From contig CAWUIO010000117.1 in assembly GCA_963922455.1 (NCBI GenBank), positions 1-19,629 on the forward strand: 19,629 nucleotides of DNA, in the 5' to 3' direction. Shown in pieces: positions 14,649-19,629 of this stretch (the first letter of the stretch is position 1; every line of letters begins with the position of its first letter). The notes below the pieces were generated by a model. It was not told the DNA's origin. It worked only from the letters and a program-made list of their open reading frames with translations, and made no database searches. The translations under genes were made by a program, and so were the position numbers. This stretch comes from CAWUIO01 sp963922455 (GTDB taxonomy: Bacteria; Bacteroidota; Bacteroidia; Cytophagales; Microscillaceae).

Positions 14649-15848
14649 TTAAGCATCTAGATAAATAAACGTACCGTGTTCTGACTGAATCGTCAACTGT
14701 GATTTGTCGGCAGCTTCTACAGTGCCGATTATTTGAGCCCCAATACCAAGCTCTTTTGCCATGGGCAGGATGGCTTCGGCGGTTTTGAGGTCGGTGTAGA
14801 GCTCGAGGCGGTGGCCCATATTGAATACCTGGTACATCTCTTTCCATTCGGTCTGGCTCTCTTCTTGAATGGCTTGGAAGAGGGGAGGCGTAGGGAAAAG
14901 CCGGTCTTTTATGATATGCAGCTTATCCACAAACTTAAGAACCTTGGTCTGCCCTCCCCCACTGCAATGAATCATCCCGTGGATCTTCGATCGGAAGCTA
15001 TCCAGTACGGGTTTGATTAGGGGGGCGTACGTCCGGGTAGGGGAAAGGACCAACTGCCCCATCGTTAGGAAGTTTTGGGCTAATGCCGGATCGCTCTGGC
15101 AAAAACGCTCGGGAACCGGATCAGTAAGCTGATACGATCCCGAATAGACCAAGTCCCTCGGGACGGCCGGATCGAAGCTTTCAGAATACTTTTCGGCCAG
15201 GGAGTGATGGAAAACATCGTGCCGGGCCGAAGTGAGCCCATTGCTGCCCATCCCGCCATTATAGGTGGTTTCGTAGCTGCTTTGCCCATAGGAAGCAAGC
15301 CCCAAGATTACATCTCCGGCCTGGATGCGGGCATTGTCAATCACCTCGCTCCGTTTTAAGCGGGCACTGGTGCAATGGTCTATAACCACGGTACGTACCA
15401 AGTCGCCCACGTCGGCAGTTTCCCCTCCTGTATTGTAAATATCAATGCCAAAGGCGCGCATTTGCTCAATAAATTCTTCAGTCCCCTGGATAAGGGCACT
15501 CAATACCTCTCCCGGAATGAGGTTTTTATTTCGCCCGATGGTGGAGGAGAGTAGGATATGATTGCTCACGCCCACACAGAGAAGATCGTCCAAATTCATC
15601 ACAATCGAGTCCTGACTGATGCCCTTCCAGACGTTCAAATCGCCGGTTTCCCGCCAGTAGAGGTAGGCCAGGGAGGACTTGGTCCCGGCCCCGTCGGCGT
15701 GCATAAGGCAACAGTATTCCGGGTCCTGCCCCATAAAATCGGGCAATATTTTACAAAAGGCCTGCGGAAAGAGCCCTTTATCTAGTTGGGCAATGGCCTG
15801 GTGGACTTCTTCTTTGGAGGAAGAGACTCCGCGTTCGTGGTAGCGCAT
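14649..15848 (-). CDS. purM: Phosphoribosylformylglycinamidine cyclo-ligase (AIR synthetase)
   Basis: Catalyses the ATP-dependent ring closure of formylglycinamidine ribonucleotide to aminoimidazole ribonucleotide, the fifth step of purine synthesis, in the cytosol. 399 residues from ATG 15848 (MRYHERGVSSSKEEVHQ), which matches the usual start of this family in Bacteroidota; the frame is open 45 nt further upstream but adds an unlikely hydrophobic leader. Family marks in order: MHADGAGTKSSLAY, MNLDDLLCVGV, LLSSTIGRNKNLIPGEV, YNTGGETADVGDLVRT, GLASYGQSSYE, GGMGSNGLTSARHD, LVLSPTRTYAP, HCSGGGQTKVLKF and FNMGHRLELY. It is the longer type found in Bacteroidota, rather than the ~345-residue E. coli type. 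It is transcribed in the same direction as the PorE-like gene, whose stop is 77 nt upstream. Confidence 0.96.
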   Translation of the reverse strand: MRYHERGVSSSKEEVHQAIAQLDKGLFPQAFCKILPDFMGQDPEYCCLMHADGAGTKSSLAYLYWRETGDLNVWKGISQDSIVMNLDDLLCVGVSNHILLSSTIGRNKNLIPGEVLSALIQGTEEFIEQMRAFGIDIYNTGGETADVGDLVRTVVIDHCTSARLKRSEVIDNARIQAGDVILGLASYGQSSYETTYNGGMGSNGLTSARHDVFHHSLAEKYSESFDPAVPRDLVYSGSYQLTDPVPERFCQSDPALAQNFLTMGQLVLSPTRTYAPLIKPVLDSFRSKIHGMIHCSGGGQTKVLKFVDKLHIIKDRLFPTPPLFQAIQEESQTEWKEMYQVFNMGHRLELYTDLKTAEAILPMAKELGIGAQIIGTVEAADKSQLTIQSEHGTFIYLDA

Positions 15849-15925
15849 AGGGCTTTTGGGCAAAGGTACAAATAAAAAAAGTTCAGGCCCCAAGGCCTGA
15901 ACTGATTATCCTGAGGCTTCAGGTA

Positions 15926-17932
15926 TTATCTTCTACGAGATTCATCAATTCTTAAAATCTTGGCTTCGGTACGGCGGTTCCGCTCTTCGGGATCTTGAGT
16001 TGGGATCTTTAACTGAGTCTCTCCATAACCTTTGGCTTGCAAACGGCTGGGGTCAATACCCTTCGATACGAGATATTCTACCGTAGAATTAGCCCGGTTT
16101 TTAGAAAGGATTAAGTTATTGTATTCGGTACCCACAGCATCGGTATGGGATCCCATTTCTACAATCAGGTCGGGGTTATCCTGTAAGAATTTCACAAACT
16201 TATCTAGGATTTTGGCCGCGTCGGGGCGGATGTTAAATTTATTGAAGTCGAAGTTGATCTCAATCTCCTTGACATAGTTAATTACCTTTTTCTCAAGGAT
16301 CACCTCCGTTTTTAGGGTGATATTGGTAACAGGCTCGGTAATTTCTTCATAATCGGGCTCTTTACCGTGGGTGGTATATTCGGTTTCCTCCACGAGGTAA
16401 TCATACCCAGCATTCCCAATGAAGAGGTAATCGGTACGGGCATCGACCGGAAAAGCGGCAATCTTTCCATTTTTGTCGGCCTGATAGGTATGTATTTTAT
16501 CTCCTCGGTTGAGCTCATCGCCTAAATAAATATCTAGGTTGGCATTGGGCAAAGGAGAGGTAGTGGAGTCAACCGGATCATATCCCACCACCGTAATTTC
16601 CAAGAACAGGTTGACAATCTTATTTTGGGGCGTGCGGTCAAAAAATTTATAAATATCATCCCCTCCCGATCCCCCTTCTCGATTGGAGCTGAAATAACCA
16701 GTAGAGTCGGTCTCAAAGACCATCGCAAAGTCATCTTTTTGAGAATTGATGGGCTTTCCTAAGTTGACGATAGTCGTTTTTCCATCTTTACGTTTGGCTT
16801 CAAAAAGATCTAAACCGCCAATGCCCGTATGGCCATTAGAAGCAAAGTAAAGCTTTCCTTCTTCCGAGACCACGGGGAATAACTCATCGCCCGGGGTATT
16901 GACTGTCGGCCCCAAATTGCGGATACCGGTAATCCGGGTGCCTCTAATTTCAGCCCGCCAGATATCAATTCCCCCGTATCCGCCGGCCCGGTCGGAAGCA
17001 AAATACAAGCGCTTCCCATCGGGAGTGATGGAGGGGCAAGACGTCCAAGCATCTTCCCGGCTTCCTCGTAGCTCGGGAATTTCGCCTTCTTCGTAAAGTT
17101 TTTTACTGATATTTATCGGGTAGGGAAGTATCTCCGGTTCGGACCAACCAGCTTCCGACTGCCGGGTGATGTATAAATGCACATCGTCGGCTTCGCCTTT
17201 TTCTCCGGTGCTGCTTCGGGCAAAAATCATAAAGCTCCCATCTTTAGAGAAAGCCGGAATCCCTTCATTGGCCCCACTGAGGTTAATGACCGGATCATAC
17301 AAACGATGAGAGCCTTGGCAATTGTCTTTATTCTTGAATTCGTAGACGTAGATGCCCGAAAAGTTGAGCCCATCACCGGGGTAAGTTCCATTCTTTCGGG
17401 TACTGGTAAATAATAATTGCCCATCATGTACTACGGGGGCAAATTCTTCGGCCGAGGTATTGATGCCTGGGCAGCTTTCTACATCAAAAAAGGTTTTTTT
17501 CTCAAGAAGCTCCTGGATTTCACCAAAGCTTTCTACCTCCTTGCGGGCCAAGCGTACCCGATCGCGGTCACTACTCGTATTCGCATAGAGTTCAAAACGC
17601 TCCCGGGCCTTTTCGTAATTCCCTTGGGCTTTTAAGGCATAAGCATAGTAAAAGCGCACATCGTCGTCATTGGTGTTACCTTGCAGGGCCGCTTCATAAA
17701 AGGGGGTGGCTTCCGACATACGATTAGACTTACGATACGACTCGGCAATGTATTTATTAACCAAGGCCTTATTTTTGGCCTTGGGTAGTGATTCCTGAAA
17801 GTGCCCCACCGCCGACTCAAATTCGTCACGGTCGTAGCTGTTCTTTCCCCTTTTAAAAGGTGTCATACACTGGCTTAAAAAGACCAGCATAAATAAGAAT
17901 ATTCCGGTGTTTAAGAATGAGGGTTTGATCAT
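15926..17932 (-). CDS. PorE-like lipoprotein: TPR, PD40 propeller, CRD, OmpA domain
   Basis: 668 residues from ATG 17932, chosen because it gives a lipoprotein signal (FLFMLVFLSQC, lipobox LSQC with Cys22); an upstream ATG at 17965 adds 11 residues. Order: two or three TPRs (about 30-130); WD40/PD40-type propeller blades (about 155-430) with repeats such as PSITPDGKRLYFASDR, GGYGGIDIW, GGLDLFEA and GYFSSNREGGSGGDDIY; a carboxypeptidase-regulatory-like fold (about 440-545); OmpA peptidoglycan-binding domain (about 553-665) with INFDFNKFNI, Asp598 in GSHTDAVG and Arg613 in LSKNRA. This is the arrangement of PorE of the type IX secretion system, which anchors the machinery to peptidoglycan. No other secretion genes are nearby, and Bacteroidota often carry paralogues, so the T9SS role is likely but not certain. 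Confidence 0.85.
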   Translation of the reverse strand: MIKPSFLNTGIFLFMLVFLSQCMTPFKRGKNSYDRDEFESAVGHFQESLPKAKNKALVNKYIAESYRKSNRMSEATPFYEAALQGNTNDDDVRFYYAYALKAQGNYEKARERFELYANTSSDRDRVRLARKEVESFGEIQELLEKKTFFDVESCPGINTSAEEFAPVVHDGQLLFTSTRKNGTYPGDGLNFSGIYVYEFKNKDNCQGSHRLYDPVINLSGANEGIPAFSKDGSFMIFARSSTGEKGEADDVHLYITRQSEAGWSEPEILPYPINISKKLYEEGEIPELRGSREDAWTSCPSITPDGKRLYFASDRAGGYGGIDIWRAEIRGTRITGIRNLGPTVNTPGDELFPVVSEEGKLYFASNGHTGIGGLDLFEAKRKDGKTTIVNLGKPINSQKDDFAMVFETDSTGYFSSNREGGSGGDDIYKFFDRTPQNKIVNLFLEITVVGYDPVDSTTSPLPNANLDIYLGDELNRGDKIHTYQADKNGKIAAFPVDARTDYLFIGNAGYDYLVEETEYTTHGKEPDYEEITEPVTNITLKTEVILEKKVINYVKEIEINFDFNKFNIRPDAAKILDKFVKFLQDNPDLIVEMGSHTDAVGTEYNNLILSKNRANSTVEYLVSKGIDPSRLQAKGYGETQLKIPTQDPEERNRRTEAKILRIDESRRR

Positions 17933-18077
17933 GATTGCAGAAAAGAATTCGGGTTGAAACTTCAATTAAGTAGCCCGTATTGGTCTTAGGATAAACGGTT
18001 AATAGCATGACGAGAAATGCCGTACAATAGCTGCCTTGGAGCTGGGACGGACATCTCTTAGGTATATAACACTAAAA
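17933..18077. other. Intergenic, no feature seen
   Basis: About 145 bp between the PorE-like gene and the upstream rluB-like gene on the same strand. It presumably contains the promoter of the PorE-like gene. No clear hairpin or repeat. Confidence 0.35.
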
Positions 18078-19022
18078 CTACAAAAAATATTTAAGACGGA
18101 TTACCTCTTTTTCGGTGAGATAGCGCCAGCGGCCCCGTTTAAGATCTTTTTTGGTGAGCTCGGCGTACATAGTCCGGTCTAGCTTGTAGACCTGGTAGCC
18201 CAAGGTCTCAAAAATCCGCCGAATAATCCGGTTTCGTCCTAAGTGAATCTTCAAGCCAACCGAAGTCTTCTCCTTGTTGAGTAAAAATATTTCATCCAGT
18301 TGGGCCACTCCGTCTTCTAAGGTAAGGCCCTGAACCAATTGCTCATAATCTTCCCGAGTCAAGGGGCGGTCAAGGTCCACTTGATAAATCTTCGGAATCT
18401 CAAAAGAAGGGTGGGCGAGCTTTTGGCTAAGCTCTCCATCGTTGGTCAATAAAAGGAGCCCGGTGGTGTCGCGGTCCAGTCTTCCAACCGGATAAATCCT
18501 CTCCTGGGCGGCGGCACTCACCAGGTCAAGTACCGTTTTGCGACCTTCGGGGTCATCGGTGGTGGTGATGGTGTCCTTAGGCTTGTTTAATAAAACGTAT
18601 ACGTATTTTTGTCGGCTCAATTTCCTTTTGCCATAATGCACCACATCGTTCGGTTCTACCTTATAGCCCATGGTCGTGACCACTTCACCGTTTACTTTAA
18701 TGAGTCCTTCTTGAATGAGTTTATCGGCCTCCCGGCGCGAGCAGACTCCAGCATCGGCAATGTATTTATTTAAGCGAACACGAGGATCTTCCGGGCCTTT
18801 TTTTTGCCGGATTTTTTCCATTTTTTTAAAATCGTAGGCGGGCCTTTTCTCAGTACGGCTCGAGGAGTCCGATTTTTTGAAACGGGAAGAAGATTTAAAT
18901 TTGCGGGGGGGCTTACTGGGTTTGGAAGCCGAGGAAAAAGGGCGCTCCGTGCGGGGTTTGTCACCTTTTTGGGCGTTTGAAGCCGTTTTTCGAGTCTTTG
19001 CAATGCGGCGTTTGGGTTTCAT
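18078..19022 (-). CDS. rluB: Ribosomal large subunit pseudouridine synthase, RsuA/RluB type
   Basis: Converts a uridine in ribosomal RNA to pseudouridine (for RluB, position 2605 of 23S rRNA in E. coli numbering). 314 residues: a Lys/Arg/Ser-rich disordered N-terminal extension (1-78), an S4 RNA-binding domain (about 82-135, RLNKYIADAGVCSRREADKL and IKVNGEVV), and the catalytic domain with the RsuA/RluB/E/F signature GRLDRDTTGLLLLTNDG, where Asp183 is the nucleophile. The C-terminus carries HLGRNRIIRRIFETLGY, also diagnostic. The basic N-terminal tail is common in Bacteroidota homologues. The subfamily (RluB rather than RsuA/RluE/F) is inferred from the S4 domain and the extension. ATG at 19022; divergent from the RNA genes at 19100 onward. 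Confidence 0.92.
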   Translation of the reverse strand: MKPKRRIAKTRKTASNAQKGDKPRTERPFSSASKPSKPPRKFKSSSRFKKSDSSSRTEKRPAYDFKKMEKIRQKKGPEDPRVRLNKYIADAGVCSRREADKLIQEGLIKVNGEVVTTMGYKVEPNDVVHYGKRKLSRQKYVYVLLNKPKDTITTTDDPEGRKTVLDLVSAAAQERIYPVGRLDRDTTGLLLLTNDGELSQKLAHPSFEIPKIYQVDLDRPLTREDYEQLVQGLTLEDGVAQLDEIFLLNKEKTSVGLKIHLGRNRIIRRIFETLGYQVYKLDRTMYAELTKKDLKRGRWRYLTEKEVIRLKYFL

Positions 19023-19099
19023 AGCGGCGTATTTGTGGTAATTTAAATAGCAAAATTAGGCAATTCGAGCGGCATTATACATACCTAACTCCAATTATA

Positions 19100-19215
19100 T
19101 CCGTATAAGAGCCATACGGAGACAGCCTTAGATTTAGATGTATTGTTCCAACCCGGGCGTCCTTGCCGGACGTTTAGGGATGCGTAGCTTCAGTCTTTCG
19201 CTCCGTAGACTAAGC
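19100..19215 (+). other. Cluster of hairpins upstream of the tRNA-like halves
   Basis: Three stems occur in a gene-free stretch: TCCGTAT (19100-19106) with ATACGGA (19114-19120), 7 bp and a 7-nt loop; CGTCC (19158-19162) with GGACG (19168-19172), 5-nt loop; and GCTTcAGTCT (19187-19196) with AGACTAAGC (19207-19215), nine pairs with one bulged C. Their closeness to tRNA-like sequences suggests a structured or once-structured RNA region. No known RNA family is recognised. Confidence 0.4.
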
Positions 19216-19261
19216 TTTCATAATTTTCCGCATACGGGCGGGAGGCGGTAATGCCTAGTGC

Positions 19262-19289
19262 CGTGGTTCGATTCCGCGCACCCCAACCA
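19262..19289 (+). other. tRNA 3' half: T-arm, acceptor strand, encoded CCA
   Basis: T-stem CGTGG (19262-19266), loop TTCGATT (19267-19273), T-stem CCGCG (19274-19278), acceptor strand CACCCCA (19279-19285), discriminator A (19286) and CCA (19287-19289). All of these are canonical. Upstream there is no acceptor or D-arm that would complete the tRNA; a 4-bp hairpin AGGC/GCCT (19243-19256) with loop GGTAAT sits where the anticodon arm should be. The matching 5' half is downstream at 19309. Confidence 0.7.
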
Positions 19290-19308
19290 AAACTCAAAAA
19301 ACATAAAT

Positions 19309-19332
19309 TGGGGTGTAGCTCAGTGGCAGAGC
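19309..19332 (+). other. tRNA 5' half: acceptor strand and D-arm
   Basis: Acceptor strand TGGGGTG (19309-19315), TA, D-stem GCTC (19318-19321), loop AGTGGCA, D-stem GAGC (19329-19332): a canonical tRNA 5' half. The acceptor strand is a perfect 7-bp match to CACCCCA at 19279-19285, which lies upstream, 19 AT-rich nt before the CCA-to-start gap ends. The expected anticodon arm, T-arm and CACCCCA are not found downstream. Instead 19333-19395 holds a CTTCAA/TTGAAG stem (19354-19374) and a CTGC-GCAA-GCAG tetraloop hairpin (19381-19392). Confidence 0.7.
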
Positions 19333-19395
19333 AAGGGTGACATGGGAAGTAGCCTTCAAGTCCGGGTGTTGAAGAGGTTCCTGCGCAAGCAGCTC

Positions 19396-19468
19396 GATTT
19401 TGTAGTTCAACTGGAAGAACGTCTGCCTGTCACGCAGAATGTTGTAGGTTCGATTCCTATCAAAATCA
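19396..19468 (+). tRNA. tRNA-Asp (GTC), unusual discriminator
   Basis: A full cloverleaf of 73 nt: acceptor GATTTTG (19396-19402) with CAAAATC (19461-19467); D-stem GTTC/GAAC (19405-19408, 19417-19420); anticodon stem TCTGC/GCAGA with loop CTGTCAC, anticodon GTC (19429-19431); T-arm GTAGG-TTCGATT-CCTAT. C38 and G10, both aspartate identity elements, are present. The discriminator at 19468 is A, whereas tRNA-Asp normally has G73, a major identity base. The acceptor stem is unusually A/T-rich and CCA is not encoded. It could be an additional, divergent tRNA-Asp. Confidence 0.8.
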
Positions 19469-19471
19469 ACA

Positions 19472-19507
19472 GGCAGCCGGAAGGTTAGACCGGCTGCCAT
19501 TCTTATT
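19472..19507 (+). terminator. Terminator-like hairpin after tRNA-Asp
   Basis: GGCAGCCGG (19472-19480) and CCGGCTGCC (19490-19498) form a perfect 9-bp stem with a 9-nt loop, followed by the T-rich ATTCTTATT. It starts 3 nt after the tRNA discriminator and is a good intrinsic terminator for the tRNA transcript. Confidence 0.78.
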
Positions 19508-19520
19508 GGCCAAGCTACTT

Positions 19521-19629
19521 GGGGCTGCCCCTCGCCCATATGGCCATCCTTCCCCAAATGAAAATATGTGCCTGGGCTCAGGTCGGGCTTTCGCTACTCG
19601 CTGCCTTTCCCTGCTGGGCCCTTACGAGC
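19521..19629 (-). repeat. Dispersed palindromic repeat, copy R7, cut by window end
   Basis: Begins GGGGCTGCCCCTCGCCC 22 nt after the tRNA terminator stem and carries the reverse-oriented core GTCGGGCTTTCGCTACTCG, then CTGCCTTTCCC, ending at the window edge within the GAGC of the GAGCTC segment. The stem bases differ from other copies (GGGCGAGG facing CCTGAGCCC on the repeat strand), with partial pairing including a G-T pair. Confidence 0.85.

Noticed and set aside
14575..14847. 90-residue frame at the purM 3' end
   Set aside because: Antiparallel frame-shadow of purM plus repeat R6.
19262..19332. Permuted tmRNA (ssrA)
   Set aside because: The 5' half has a full 4-bp D-stem and lacks the tmRNA 5' consensus, and there is no tag frame with an Ala-rich end. 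It resembles an elongator tRNA.
19258..19557. Two short frames over the tRNA region
   Set aside because: They run through tRNA-Asp, the tRNA halves and the terminator; not protein-coding.
222..19629. CRISPR array
   Set aside because: The repeats are far apart, in both orientations and ~130 bp long, with no regular spacers; no cas gene is present.

Overview
The window is chromosomal DNA from a member of the Bacteroidota. The indicators are a PorE-like OmpA/beta-propeller lipoprotein of the type IX secretion type, a PurM and an RluB with the sequence character of this phylum, a TPR/coiled-coil/SpoIIE sensor protein, and almost no Shine-Dalgarno sites. A Saprospiria-type lineage is a plausible guess from the abundance of effector-associated and TPR proteins, but the sequence alone does not settle it.

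Layout. 1-390: intergenic, with one copy of a dispersed ~130-bp repeat (R1). 390-1244 (-): DUF4261-like protein. 1479-3456 (+): cytosolic subtilisin-like protease followed by a frameshifted, truncated V8/trypsin-like peptidase remnant. 3463-4906 (-): Uma2-type putative nuclease and an exported protein of unknown function. 4907-5649: a 743-bp gene-free stretch with nested inverted repeats and repeat R2. 5650-6882 (+): HGSNAT/DUF1624-type membrane acyltransferase. 6883-7253: repeat R3 and a 5'-leader hairpin. 7254-8054 (+): exported two-domain protein with a clear intrinsic terminator. 8368-8826 (-): small protein with an effector-associated domain (EAD11-like). 9055-14380 (+): two-gene operon of a TonB-dependent receptor and a large membrane protein that joins TPRs, a SpoIIE/PP2C phosphatase and a SiaB-like kinase domain. 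14381-14648: repeats R5 and R6 facing each other. 14649-15848 (-): purM. 15926-17932 (-): PorE-like lipoprotein. 18078-19022 (-): rluB-type pseudouridine synthase. 19023-19629: tRNA-like halves in permuted order, tRNA-Asp, a terminator and repeat R7.

The most unusual features are: (1) a family of seven dispersed elements with a constant flank, a stem that changes by compensatory substitution and a variable 31-36 nt loop, six of which sit just behind the 3' end of a gene in the same transcriptional sense; (2) a phosphatase and a SiaB-like kinase, normally separate antagonists, in one polypeptide; (3) a tRNA 3' half with encoded CCA lying upstream of its matching 5' half; (4) a protease/EAD set that looks like a partly decayed conflict system.
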